46,519 bases of DNA from contig CAJMLN010000011.1 in assembly GCA_905214315.1 (NCBI GenBank), positions 1 through 46,519 of the forward strand, given 5' to 3'. Below, piece after piece: positions 7,299 through 15,032 of this stretch; within the stretch, counting starts at the first letter, position 1, and every line of letters starts with the position of its first letter. Source of the DNA: an uncultured bacterium. GTDB taxonomy: Bacteria > Bacillota > Clostridia > Christensenellales > QALW01. Made by a program: the position numbers and the translations under genes. Under the pieces are notes generated by a model that was given only the letters and a program-made list of their open reading frames with translations, made no database searches and was not told the origin of the DNA.

Positions 7299-9253
7299 TA
7301 GCAAAGAGCGCCGGATTTTGCTTTGGCGTGCAGAAAGCTGTGGAGGTTGTTGAGGGCGAACTGGGCAAGCATGAACATCTTTATACCTACGGGGAGATTA
7401 TTCATAATCCTCAAGTGGTAGAGCTTTTAAAAGAGAAGGGCGTTTTTCCAATCGAAGACCCCGGTGAGGCACAGGCAGGCACCGTTATTATTCGCAGTCA
7501 TGGTGCTCCGGAGGAAAAAATAGAGCAGTTTCGGCAAAAAAAGATTAAAATTATCGATGCTACCTGTCCTTTTGTAAGAAGAATACAAAAAATTGTGCAA
7601 AAAGCTTTACAAAAAGGCGAATTTATTGTTATAATAGGCGAGAGTAAACACCCGGAAGTTATAGGAATAAATGGGCATTGCCGGAATTCCGGTTTTGTGG
7701 TGAACAGCGTGGCTGAGGTGCAGGCGCTGCCGGATACGGAAAGACCGGTTTGCGTAGTGGCGCAGACGACGACCAGAAGGCAGCTGTATGAATCCCTTAT
7801 GCAGGCGGTGAAGGAACGGTATCCGCAAAAGCAGATCGCGTTTTTTGATACGATATGCGATGCTACCGCACAGAGGCAGGAAGAGGCTATACGTTTGGCC
7901 AGAAATGTAGACGTTATGCTTGTGATTGGCGGGCGGCAGAGCTCCAATACCGCTAAGCTGTATAAAATATGCAGAGAATATTGTAAAAGAACCTATGCGG
8001 TTGAAACTGTACAAGATGTTTCGGCCATAAAAACATATAATAACGATATCATAGGTGTAACCGCCGGTGCTTCCACCCCGGATTGGTTGATAAAGGAGGT
8101 TGTGGATAGAATGAGCGAAAATGAAATTCTCGCAGAACAGAACCTGAGTTTTGAGGAGGAGATGAACAAAACTCTGGTTAAAATTCGCCCCGGGCAGGTT
8201 ATCAGGGGCAAGGTCATCTATGTAAAGGATAATGAAATCAGCGTAGATATAGGATATAAAGCAGATGGCTTAATTACGAAAGAGGAATTGACAGCCTCCG
8301 GTATGGAAAATCCTGCAGAGTTCTTTCATGAGGGCGATGATATCGATGTTGAAATTGTTAAGGTCAATGACGGCAATGGAAATGTCATTCTTTCCAGAAA
8401 GCGTGTAGTTGCACGTTTGGAAGCAGATAAAACGCTTGCAACGATCCAAAACGGTGAAATTTTTGAAATAACCGTTGCCGAAGCCGTAAAGGGCGGACTT
8501 ACCGCCGATTATGACGGCGTAAGGGTTTTTATTCCCCGTTCACAGATTCGCCCTAACGGTTTTGTGCGGGATGTTGACCGTTATGTAGGACAGACGCTGC
8601 GCGTTCGTGCGATTGATATTGATTTGAAGCGGCGCAAGGTTGTGGCGACGCACAGCGCAGTCGTAGCGGAGGAAAGAGAAGCGGCACTGGAAGAGGCTTG
8701 GTCTAAATTGGAAGAAGGCGCTACTGTAAAGGGAACTGTTCGTAGATTGACCGATTTTGGCGCGTTTGTGGATTTAGGCGGTGTCGACGGCTTGATACAT
8801 ATCGGCGATATTGCCTGGTATCATATCAATAAGCCTTCGGATATCCTTAGTGTAAATCAGGAAATTGAAGTAGTGATTCTTTCCTTGGATCGTGAAAAAG
8901 AGCGTATTTCGTTAGGATATAAGCAGCTTCAGCCCAAACCCTGGGAACATGCTGCAGAAAAATATCCGGTTGACAGCATCGTAAAGGGAACGGTAGTTCG
9001 CATTACGTCATTTGGTGCGTTTATAGCGCTTGAGCCGGGAATTGACGGGTTGGTACATATTTCAGAGGTTTCCAATAAATTTATTTCCAAAGTAGATGAC
9101 GCCGTTAAGGTAGGGCAGGAGATCGAAGCCCTTGTGTTGGATGTGGATCCTGAGGAAAAGCGCATCAGCCTTAGTATCAAAGCCCTGCTTCAGGATGAAG
9201 CAGACGAGGAGCTGGATACTGAATTGGAAGAAGTTGAAGCGACGGAAGAATAA
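7286..9253 (+). CDS. ispH: IspH-ribosomal protein S1 fusion (HMBPP reductase plus S1 domains)
   Basis: 655-aa bifunctional protein. Residues 1-~277 are 4-hydroxy-3-methylbut-2-enyl diphosphate reductase, the last step of the MEP isoprenoid pathway. The three [4Fe-4S] cysteines are Cys12, Cys94 and Cys191; substrate-binding histidines are His40, His72 and His122, and catalytic Glu124 is present. Residues ~302-373, 388-455, 476-546 and 563-633 are four S1 RNA-binding folds (third: KGTVRRLTDFGAFVDLGG; fourth: KGTVVRITSFGAFIALEPG) and an acidic tail follows. This fusion is a known peculiarity of Clostridia. An internal Shine-Dalgarno and ATG at the junction may also yield a free S1 protein (separate entry). 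A terminator follows 8 bases after the stop. Confidence 0.95.
   Translation: MRILIAKSAGFCFGVQKAVEVVEGELGKHEHLYTYGEIIHNPQVVELLKEKGVFPIEDPGEAQAGTVIIRSHGAPEEKIEQFRQKKIKIIDATCPFVRRIQKIVQKALQKGEFIVIIGESKHPEVIGINGHCRNSGFVVNSVAEVQALPDTERPVCVVAQTTTRRQLYESLMQAVKERYPQKQIAFFDTICDATAQRQEEAIRLARNVDVMLVIGGRQSSNTAKLYKICREYCKRTYAVETVQDVSAIKTYNNDIIGVTAGASTPDWLIKEVVDRMSENEILAEQNLSFEEEMNKTLVKIRPGQVIRGKVIYVKDNEISVDIGYKADGLITKEELTASGMENPAEFFHEGDDIDVEIVKVNDGNGNVILSRKRVVARLEADKTLATIQNGEIFEITVAEAVKGGLTADYDGVRVFIPRSQIRPNGFVRDVDRYVGQTLRVRAIDIDLKRRKVVATHSAVVAEEREAALEEAWSKLEEGATVKGTVRRLTDFGAFVDLGGVDGLIHIGDIAWYHINKPSDILSVNQEIEVVILSLDREKERISLGYKQLQPKPWEHAAEKYPVDSIVKGTVVRITSFGAFIALEPGIDGLVHISEVSNKFISKVDDAVKVGQEIEALVLDVDPEEKRISLSIKALLQDEADEELDTELEEVEATEE
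8092..8113 (+). promoter_or_regulatory. Internal ribosome binding site and start at the IspH/S1 junction
   Basis: AAAGGAGGT (8092-8100) lies 10 bases ahead of an in-frame ATG at 8111, codon 276 of the fusion, exactly at the domain boundary. A 380-aa free S1 protein (MSENEIL...) could be made from it. The same bases also encode a natural IspH C-terminal helix (IKEVVDRM), so chance is possible, but this is as strong a Shine-Dalgarno as any in the window. Confidence 0.5.
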
Positions 9254-9260
9254 GAAAAAA

Positions 9261-9285
9261 GCCGCAGCAGACGCTGCGGCTTTTT
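9261..9285 (+). terminator. Rho-independent terminator after ispH-rpsA
   Basis: Stem GCCGCAGC (9261-9268) and GCTGCGGC (9273-9280), loop AGAC, followed by TTTTT. It closes the long operon that starts at the decarboxylase genes. Confidence 0.93.
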
Positions 9286-9349
9286 GCAAATTTTTATCTT
9301 GTTTCAAACAGATACACGTTTTAGCTGCATTTTGCGAAAGGATGGGCCG

Positions 9350-9544
9350 ATGGCACGAATCAATAGGGAATATATGCTTAAGCTTTCCGCCATGGACGAA
9401 GAGGATGCCTTTGATCCGGCGGATCTCTCCCCGGAGGAGCTGTTTCTGCTTGACAGCGATGCGCACGCAAGATTTGTTGAGCAGTATAAAGCGTATTATG
9501 ATGATATTAAAACAAGCGGAACATTACATAAGGAGGATTGGTAA
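9350..9544 (+). CDS. Small acidic hypothetical protein
   Basis: 64-aa protein MARINREYMLKLSAMDEEDA...TLHKEDW, rich in Asp/Glu with no membrane segment or Cys motif. I do not recognise it. I chose the ATG at 9350 because GAAAGGA (9336-9342) precedes it at a sensible distance; the longer frame back to 9284 would run through the preceding terminator's T tract. It ends three bases before the deacetylase ATG, and that gene's Shine-Dalgarno lies inside its last codons, so the two are very probably co-transcribed. Confidence 0.6.
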   Translation: MARINREYMLKLSAMDEEDAFDPADLSPEELFLLDSDAHARFVEQYKAYYDDIKTSGTLHKEDW

Positions 9545-9546
9545 AA

Positions 9547-10383
9547 ATGAACGTTTTCATGCGTTTTCCCGGATATCGATCCAAAGCGCTGACCCTGAGT
9601 TACGATGATGCGGTGGAGCAGGATATTCGGCTGATCGAGATTATGAAAAGGCATGGCCTGAAGGGCACGTTTAATATAAACACCGGATGCTTTGCGCCGG
9701 AGGGAACTGTGTATCCCAAAGGGCAGATTCACCGCCGTATGACGCAGAAACAGGCGTATGCGCTTTATGCCGGCAGCGGGATGGAGGTGGCAGTGCATGC
9801 GGCCACACACCCTTTCCTGGAGCAGCTGCCTTTGAATATGTGTACTCAAGAGGTGATGCAGGACCGGGAGAATATTGAAAAAATGTTCGGAACTATCTGC
9901 CGGGGAATGGCGTATCCTTACGGTACTACAAGTGATGCTGTGGTGGAGATTCTTAAAAGCTGCGGGATTCTCTATTCCCGCACCACGGTAAGCCGCAGGA
10001 ATTTTATGATTCCCGAGGATTGGCTTCGTCTTTCGGCAACCTGCCATCATAAAGATGAGCAGTTAATGGCGTTGGCGGAAAAATTTTTGGCAGGGGACAG
10101 ACCGTGCAGAGCACCGGAAATGTTTTATCTCTGGGGCCATAGCTATGAGTTTGACATGGACGAGAATTGGAGTGTTATCGAACAGTTTGCTGAAAAAATG
10201 GGCGGTAGAGAAGATATCTGGTATGCCACGAATATTGAAATCTTTGAATATATCGAGGCGTTTCGTTTGCTGCGCACTTCCAACGACGGAAAGATATTTT
10301 TTAATCCTACGGCATATACGCTGTATTTTAGTACCGGAAATGAAAATTTTGAAATCAGCCCCGGCGAAATGCTGAAGCCTTGA
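9547..10383 (+). CDS. Polysaccharide deacetylase family protein (NodB fold)
   Basis: 278 aa. The NodB motif 1 LTLSYDDAVEQD gives the Asp-Asp pair (Asp20/Asp21), motif 2 is VHAATHPF with the metal-binding His84/His88, and YPYGTTSD resembles motif 3. This is a metal-dependent de-N-acetylase of a sugar polymer or glycan. There is no signal peptide or membrane anchor, so it should be cytoplasmic, which is unusual for peptidoglycan deacetylases and suggests a soluble or intracellular substrate. The TTG at 9538 is too close to the Shine-Dalgarno AAGGAGGA (9528-9535); the ATG at 9547 fits better. Confidence 0.85.
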   Translation: MNVFMRFPGYRSKALTLSYDDAVEQDIRLIEIMKRHGLKGTFNINTGCFAPEGTVYPKGQIHRRMTQKQAYALYAGSGMEVAVHAATHPFLEQLPLNMCTQEVMQDRENIEKMFGTICRGMAYPYGTTSDAVVEILKSCGILYSRTTVSRRNFMIPEDWLRLSATCHHKDEQLMALAEKFLAGDRPCRAPEMFYLWGHSYEFDMDENWSVIEQFAEKMGGREDIWYATNIEIFEYIEAFRLLRTSNDGKIFFNPTAYTLYFSTGNENFEISPGEMLKP

Positions 10384-10388
10384 TAAAA

Positions 10389-10412
10389 AAGCAGGCATAT
10401 ATGCCTGCTTTA
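10389..10412. terminator. Bidirectional terminator between convergent genes
   Basis: Palindrome AAGCAGGCAT-AT-ATGCCTGCTT, flanked by A-rich sequence on the left and TATATATTTTT on the right. It serves the deacetylase gene from the left. It also overlaps the stop codon of the phosphatase gene coming from the right. Confidence 0.85.
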
Positions 10413-11048
10413 TATATTTTTGGGAAGCGCTGTGTTTAGGAACCCCAGGTGCTCGTTATATCCCCGCACAATGACATTCCAGCTGCCCCGGTCATAGTCC
10501 ACAATAGAAAAAGAAGCGTTGGACACCCAGGGGAATTCCTGCATATGCTCGTGGGAGAGGGAATTCCATACGGCCTCCATTGCGCGGATCGGTGTGGCGT
10601 GGGTGGCGAGGCAAACGGTTTTTTGGGGATTTTGCTGAATAATATCCATTACGGCGGTTTTTACACGGTCATACAGCTGCGCGGCGGATTCTCCCTGCGG
10701 TAGTTCGGCGGCACCGATATTCTGGGTCCAGATTGCATGCATCTGCGGATAATCCTTGGCAATGGCATCAAAGGAACAGCTTTCCCAAAGACCGGCTGAA
10801 ATTTCCCGCAGAGCGCTGTTTGTGTAAATGGGACACGGCTGGCTTTGGGCGATGGCAAGGCCGGTATGATAGGCCCGCTGCAGATCGGAGGCATAGACGG
10901 CGTCAATTTTATACTTTTTTAATTCCCGAGCCGTTGCCCGGGCCTGCGCAAGCCCCTTTTCCGTAAGGGCAAAATTGCTGGAGCCGGCAAACAGCCGCAG
11001 CTGATTGGCCTGGCTCTCTCCGTGGCGGACAAAAATCAAACGCGTCAT
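10410..11048 (-). CDS. Histidine phosphatase family protein (phosphoglycerate mutase-like)
   Basis: 212 aa. The catalytic motif is FVRHGESQAN (Arg8-His9-Gly10, the phospho-accepting histidine). The second histidine lies in CLATHATPIRAME and the acid residue in ISAGLWE. These are the marks of the branch-1 histidine phosphatases (GpmB/CobC/PhoE group). The substrate cannot be told from sequence; most such genes in Firmicutes act on sugar phosphates, nucleotides or cobalamin precursors. It is transcribed on its own from the right, opposite to its neighbours. Confidence 0.9.
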   Translation of the reverse strand: MTRLIFVRHGESQANQLRLFAGSSNFALTEKGLAQARATARELKKYKIDAVYASDLQRAYHTGLAIAQSQPCPIYTNSALREISAGLWESCSFDAIAKDYPQMHAIWTQNIGAAELPQGESAAQLYDRVKTAVMDIIQQNPQKTVCLATHATPIRAMEAVWNSLSHEHMQEFPWVSNASFSIVDYDRGSWNVIVRGYNEHLGFLNTALPKNI

Positions 11049-11080
11049 AAAAATACCTCAAAAAAATAAAAACTATAAAT

Positions 11081-11108
11081 ACTATAGCACGCAAACGTAT
11101 TTTTGCAA
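11081..11108 (-). promoter_or_regulatory. Promoter of the histidine phosphatase gene
   Basis: Read on the minus strand: TTGCAA (11103-11108), 16 bases, TATAGT (11081-11086), about 35 bases upstream of the ATG. It faces away from the promoter of the YwlG-family gene. Confidence 0.5.
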
Positions 11109-11130
11109 AGTGATTCCTTAAAAATAACGC

Positions 11131-11159
11131 TTTATTTTGTATGTAAGGTGGTGTATAAT
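11131..11159 (+). promoter_or_regulatory. Candidate promoter of the YwlG-family gene
   Basis: A consensus -10 TATAAT at 11154-11159 with a weak -35 (TTTATT, 11131-11136) 17 bases upstream. The Shine-Dalgarno AAGGAGG of the next gene follows closely. Confidence 0.45.
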
Positions 11160-11186
11160 ACTATTTGTTTTTAAGGAGGATTTTAT

Positions 11187-11723
11187 ATGGAAGAGATAAA
11201 ATTACAGGCACAGCAGGCATTGCTGGAGCTTTTGGAGACTGCTGCGCTGAAGGCGGGCGATTTATTTGTAGTGGGCTGCTCCTCCAGTGAGATCATAGGG
11301 CAGAAGATAGGCAAGGGTTCCAGTCTGGAGGCTGCGCAGGCTGTGCTGGATGGGATATATCCTGTTTTGAAACAGCGGGGGATTTATCTTGCGGCGCAGT
11401 GCTGTGAGCATTTGAACCGCGCGCTGGTGATTGAAAAAAAAGCGGCCGAAGCATTTGGGTATGAAACGGTTTGCGTAGTGCCGCAGCCCAAAGCCGGCGG
11501 CTCTTTTGCAACGGCGGCGTATCGGAGCTTTGAAGAGCCGGTGATGGTGGAAAATATCCGTGCCCATGCGGGAATGGATATCGGCGGCACGCTGATCGGT
11601 ATGCATTTAAAGGCCGTTGCGGTACCGGTGCGGATTTCCCTCGACAGAATAGGCGAGGCGATTCTGCTTTGCGCCAGAACCCGGCCCAAGTATATCGGCG
11701 GAGAACGGGCGAAATATGAGTGA
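11187..11723 (+). CDS. YwlG/UPF0340 (TIGR01440) family protein
   Basis: 178-aa protein matching the YwlG/UPF0340 family over its whole length. Characteristic stretches are FVVGCSSSEIIGQKIGKGSS, AAQCCEHLNRALV and the C-terminal PVRISLDRIGEA. Family members are conserved in Firmicutes, often near glyA or rpiB, and have no settled function. Strong RBS AAGGAGG. The nearest downstream gene is an ABC exporter 66 bases away, possibly on the same transcript. Confidence 0.88.
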   Translation: MEEIKLQAQQALLELLETAALKAGDLFVVGCSSSEIIGQKIGKGSSLEAAQAVLDGIYPVLKQRGIYLAAQCCEHLNRALVIEKKAAEAFGYETVCVVPQPKAGGSFATAAYRSFEEPVMVENIRAHAGMDIGGTLIGMHLKAVAVPVRISLDRIGEAILLCARTRPKYIGGERAKYE

Positions 11724-11789
11724 TGCTTGATTTTGAAAAAGAGGGACTGTCTGCCGCCGCGACAGCACTGATGAAGAGGAGGGCATTTT

Positions 11790-13700
11790 ATGGATCTCGG
11801 TTTTATGCCGCCAAAGCATGCGGCAGCTGAAAAAAATAAGGAGCCTTTGCCCGCGCATATAAAAGAGGTGCCCGGCTATCTGGTTCGTTTGGTTAAATCT
11901 TTTTTTTCAAGATTGTTCTATATTTTTCGCCTGGTGTGGGAAACCAGACCGTTGATTTTGATTCTGATGATTGCTGCCGCCGTTGCCAACGGCTTGCTCC
12001 CGATTGCGGGAGCGTATATCAGCGCAGAGATTATCAATGCGCTTGCTCGAAATTTTGACGGCAGTGCCGTAACGGCTACAGCGATCGGGGTGCTGTTTGT
12101 ATATCAGTTTATTTATTTGTTTTTCAACCGTATCGTAAATGATATCAACCATATGGTATCCAGCCTTTCGGGGGAGCTGATTACCAACCACATCCGGCAA
12201 AAAATTATGAAAAAGGCAAAAGAGATCGATCTTGCCAGCTTTGATCAGCCGGACTTTTACGAAAAACTGGAAAATGCAAATCGTGAGGCAGGGATGCGCC
12301 CGGTGCAGGTGCTGAATTCCTCGCTTACCGTTATCAGTACTGCGATCAGCATGATCAGTTTTATTACAGTATTGGCAGCCATTGGTTTGTGGGCTCCGTT
12401 CCTTGTAATCATTTTAGCATTGCCGTCTGCGGTCATCAGTTTTATATACCGCAGAAAGACGGTAGGCTATATGCGCAGACGATCAAAGGCAAGAAGGCAA
12501 ATGAATTATTATTCTGGCGCGGTAGTCAATAAGGATTTGGTGAAAGAAATCCGCCTGTTGGGCATCAGCGAAGATTTTGAAAAACGGTATGACGCAGTAT
12601 TTAAGGATTATTTTAAAGGCTTCAAGCGTATTATTCTTTCTGAGGGGGCTTGGAATATTGCATTTGGTATTGTACGAATTGCAATCAATTGTCTGTTATT
12701 CTGGTTTATCGCGTCGATGGCGTTAAAGAAGCAAATACAGGTGGGTGATTATGCCTTATATACCGGTGCCCTGAATTCCATTGCTGTTGGAGTAGCGGCG
12801 CTTGTAAGCAGTACTGCTGCTATTTATGAAGGGACGCTGTTTATTGATAATTTGATCTCCTTTATGAAACAGGAGAAAAAGATCGTAGCAGCGGAAACAC
12901 CACCGCTGCTGCCGGAACGGCATACGGGGCATATTGTTGAATTTAAAAATGTAAGCTTTCAATATCCGCAAACGAAGCATTATGTACTTAAAAATATTAA
13001 TTTAAAATTTGAGGCGGGAGAGACAATTGTTCTTGTAGGTCTTAACGGTGCCGGGAAAACAACGCTGATCAAATTGTTAACCCGTCTTTATGATCCTACC
13101 GAAGGAGAGATTCTTTTAGACGGGAAGGATCTCCGCAGATATGATGTACAGGCGTTATATCACCTTTTTGGCATTGTATTTCAGGATTTTGGAAAGTACG
13201 CTGTTACAGTAAAAGAAAACATTTTATTTGGAAATATTCAGCAGACACCGGATATTGCCCGTGTAGAGGAGGCTGCCCGGCAAAGTGATTCTTTAAGCTA
13301 TATTCGGAAATTGCCCCAAGGCTTTGATACGCCGCTGATGCGCTATTTTGAAGAGGTGGGGTTGGAGCTTTCCATCGGACAGTGGCAGAAGCTGGCCATA
13401 GCCAGGGCTTTTTACGGGGATTCGGATATTCTGGTGCTGGATGAGCCGACCGCCTCGCTGGATGCTTTGGCCGAACAGGAGATCTATAATCAATTTGATC
13501 GGCTGCGCAAAGGGAAAACCACAATTTTTGTTTCGCACCGCCTTTCCAGCGCCGTGGGGGCCGATCGGATTGTTGTATTGGAAAACGGCAGTGTAATAGA
13601 AGAAGGGAGCCACCGGCAGCTGATGCAGCAGCAGGGGAAATATTATCAAATGTTCTCTGCGCAGGCTGAACGGTACAGGGAGGACGCGGTACCGGGCTGA
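11790..13700 (+). CDS. ABC exporter, fused permease and ATPase
   Basis: 636 aa. Residues ~50-360 form six membrane helices of the type-IV exporter fold, and residues ~383-620 the ATPase: Walker A GLNGAGKT (417-424), Q-loop Gln465, Walker B ILVLDEPTASLD (547-558), switch His583. The signature is LSIGQ (527-531) followed by WQKLAIAR rather than LSGGQ. The GQWQK form is familiar from peptide/lantibiotic-type and related half transporters (recollection, not searched). Residues 1-30 are a polar cytoplasmic leader. It should work as a homodimer, as no partner gene is adjacent. Substrate unknown; no precursor peptide gene is visible next to it. RBS AGAGGAGGG. Confidence 0.9.
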   Translation: MDLGFMPPKHAAAEKNKEPLPAHIKEVPGYLVRLVKSFFSRLFYIFRLVWETRPLILILMIAAAVANGLLPIAGAYISAEIINALARNFDGSAVTATAIGVLFVYQFIYLFFNRIVNDINHMVSSLSGELITNHIRQKIMKKAKEIDLASFDQPDFYEKLENANREAGMRPVQVLNSSLTVISTAISMISFITVLAAIGLWAPFLVIILALPSAVISFIYRRKTVGYMRRRSKARRQMNYYSGAVVNKDLVKEIRLLGISEDFEKRYDAVFKDYFKGFKRIILSEGAWNIAFGIVRIAINCLLFWFIASMALKKQIQVGDYALYTGALNSIAVGVAALVSSTAAIYEGTLFIDNLISFMKQEKKIVAAETPPLLPERHTGHIVEFKNVSFQYPQTKHYVLKNINLKFEAGETIVLVGLNGAGKTTLIKLLTRLYDPTEGEILLDGKDLRRYDVQALYHLFGIVFQDFGKYAVTVKENILFGNIQQTPDIARVEEAARQSDSLSYIRKLPQGFDTPLMRYFEEVGLELSIGQWQKLAIARAFYGDSDILVLDEPTASLDALAEQEIYNQFDRLRKGKTTIFVSHRLSSAVGADRIVVLENGSVIEEGSHRQLMQQQGKYYQMFSAQAERYREDAVPG

Positions 13701-13727
13701 AAAATTTCAATTTGGTTTAAAAAGCGG

Positions 13728-13756
13728 TTGACAGGCAATCCTTTTTATAGTATTAT
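13728..13756 (+). promoter_or_regulatory. Promoter of the infC-rpmI-rplT operon
   Basis: TTGACA (13728-13733), 17 bases, TATTAT (13751-13756): nearly consensus. Transcription should start near 13763, just before the attenuator. Confidence 0.8.
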
Positions 13757-13768
13757 CTATAAGCAAGC

Positions 13769-13865
13769 AGAAGCTGCCCGCTTCTCACCTGTCAGTAATT
13801 GCGCTGCACATGGTTATGTATAGGCTTTTTTGCGGGTAGTTTTGTGCTGCCCGCATTATTTTTTT
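13769..13865 (+). promoter_or_regulatory. infC leader: transcription attenuator
   Basis: An early hairpin AGAAGC-TGCCC-GCTTCT (13769-13785) is followed by TCACC. A terminator GCGGGTAG (13832-13839)/CTGCCCGC (13847-13854) with a run of T then precedes infC. The nonamer GCTGCCCGC occurs twice, at 13773-13781 and as the 3' terminator arm at 13846-13854. The upstream copy can therefore pair with GCGGGTAG instead and act as an antiterminator. This fits L20- or IF3-dependent feedback as known for Firmicute infC operons; which factor binds is not visible. Confidence 0.75.
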
Positions 13866-13878
13866 GGAGGTGTTCAAC

Positions 13879-14382
13879 ATTATAGATTTAGCGATCAATG
13901 ACGAAATCAGGGAGAAGGAAGTCCGTGTTATCGGATCACAGGGTGAGCAGTTAGGTATCGTTCCTGTTGACCAGGCGCTTCGGATGGCAGAGCAGGCAGA
14001 TTTGGATCTTTGCCTTATTTCACCTAAAGCAGTTCCGCCGGTATGTAAAATCATGGATTATGGCAAGTATCGTTTTGAGGCGCAGAAGAAGGAAAAGGAG
14101 TCCCGTAAAAATCAAAAGATTATTGCGATGCATGAAATTCAGCTTTCCGCCACCATTGAAAAGCATGATATGGAGGTAAAGGCAAAAAAAGCCCGGGAAT
14201 TTTTGAAGGACGGCGATCGTGTAAAGGTTTCCATTCGGTTCCGTGCCCGCCAGATTACGCACCCTGAAATCGGCCACCAGATTATGTCGCTTTTTTGCGA
14301 AATGTTGAAGGATGACGCCAAAGTTGAGAAGAAACCCGCACTGGAAGGGCGGAATCTTATCATGATAATGTCTGCAATTTAA
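13879..14382 (+). CDS. infC: Translation initiation factor IF-3
   Basis: 167 aa. The N-domain (INDEIREKEVRVIGSQGEQLGIV), the Lys-rich linker (AQKKEKESRKNQK) and the C-domain (HDMEVKAKKAREFLKDGDRVKVSIRFRARQITHPEIG) are all present. I set the start at the ATT at 13879, which lies 7 bases after GGAGGT (13866-13871). infC is the classic gene using AUU, the codon IF-3 itself discriminates against, so its own level limits its synthesis. A TTG at 13864 overlaps the Shine-Dalgarno and is unlikely. IF-3 keeps the 30S subunit free and checks the start codon. The gene leads the conserved infC-rpmI-rplT operon. Confidence 0.94.
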   Translation: MIDLAINDEIREKEVRVIGSQGEQLGIVPVDQALRMAEQADLDLCLISPKAVPPVCKIMDYGKYRFEAQKKEKESRKNQKIIAMHEIQLSATIEKHDMEVKAKKAREFLKDGDRVKVSIRFRARQITHPEIGHQIMSLFCEMLKDDAKVEKKPALEGRNLIMIMSAI

Positions 14383-14406
14383 AATTCTTTTAGGGGGTAA
14401 AACACT

Positions 14407-14604
14407 ATGCCAAAAATGAAAACGCACAGAGGCGCGGCGAAACGCTTTGGCCTTACGGCTACCGGAAAGGTAAAGAGAGGAAAGGCTTACAGAAGCCATA
14501 TTCTTACTAAAAAATCAACCAAAAGAAAGAGAAATCTGCGTAAGGGCGGTTATATTGCCGCGTGTGAAGCTTCTAATATCCGTAAGCTGATCCCTTATAA
14601 GTAA
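14407..14604 (+). CDS. rpmI: 50S ribosomal protein L35
   Basis: 65 aa, MPKMKTHRGAAKRFGLTATGKVKRGKAYRSHIL then KSTKRKRNLRKGGYI. This is the highly conserved, very basic L35 sequence at full length. It sits between infC and rplT as expected, with AGGGGGTAA before the ATG. It packs on 23S rRNA in the large subunit. Confidence 0.97.
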   Translation: MPKMKTHRGAAKRFGLTATGKVKRGKAYRSHILTKKSTKRKRNLRKGGYIAACEASNIRKLIPYK

Positions 14605-14623
14605 GCGACAGGAGGAAAGAACA

Positions 14624-14977
14624 ATGAGAATAAAAAGAGCAGTGAATTCAAAAAAGAATCATAAAAAGGTCCTTAAGCTTGCCAAGGGATATTTTGGTGC
14701 AAAAAGCCGTCAGTTCCGTATCGCCAATCAGGCGGTTATGAAATCACAGGCATATGCCTATGTGGGACGTAAGCTGAAAAAGAGAGATTTCCGTTCTCTG
14801 TGGATTACGCGTATCAATGCCGCGGCAAGGCTGAACGGTATGAATTACAGCAAGCTGATCAGCGGCCTGAAAAAGGCCGGTGTGGATATCAACCGCAAAA
14901 TGCTTGCAGAGCTTGCCGTTTATAATGCGGAAGCATTTACACAGCTGACAGAGGTTGCGAAAAAAAGCCTTTCATAA
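14624..14977 (+). CDS. rplT: 50S ribosomal protein L20
   Basis: 117 aa, MRIKRAVNSKKNHKKVLKLAKGYFGAKSRQFRIANQAVMKSQAYAYVGRKLKKRDFRSLWITRINAAARLNGMNYSKLISGLKKAGV: a full-length, typical L20. It is needed early in 50S assembly. In Bacillus its product binds the operon's own leader to trigger termination, and the attenuator upstream of infC makes a similar loop plausible here. RBS AGGAGG. Confidence 0.97.
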   Translation: MRIKRAVNSKKNHKKVLKLAKGYFGAKSRQFRIANQAVMKSQAYAYVGRKLKKRDFRSLWITRINAAARLNGMNYSKLISGLKKAGVDINRKMLAELAVYNAEAFTQLTEVAKKSLS

Positions 14978-14982
14978 AAGTT

Positions 14983-15014
14983 GTGCGCAATGGTAAGCTC
15001 ATTGCGCACTTTTT
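14983..15014 (+). terminator. Terminator after rplT
   Basis: Perfect 10-bp stem GTGCGCAATG (14983-14992)/CATTGCGCAC (15000-15009), 7-nt loop, then TTTTT. It separates the ribosomal operon from the methyltransferase gene. Confidence 0.93.
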
Positions 15015-15032
15015 ATATCCGGGGAGGAAAGT

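Noticed and set aside
11723..11830. 35-codon frame whose ATG overlaps the YwlG-family stop (TGATG)
   Set aside because: Coupling is possible, but the frame contains the Shine-Dalgarno of the ABC exporter, runs into that gene and resembles nothing; chance is likely.
13864..13878. TTG start for infC
   Set aside because: The TTG overlaps the GGAGGT that should be the Shine-Dalgarno. The ATT at 13879 has correct spacing and is the usual infC start codon.
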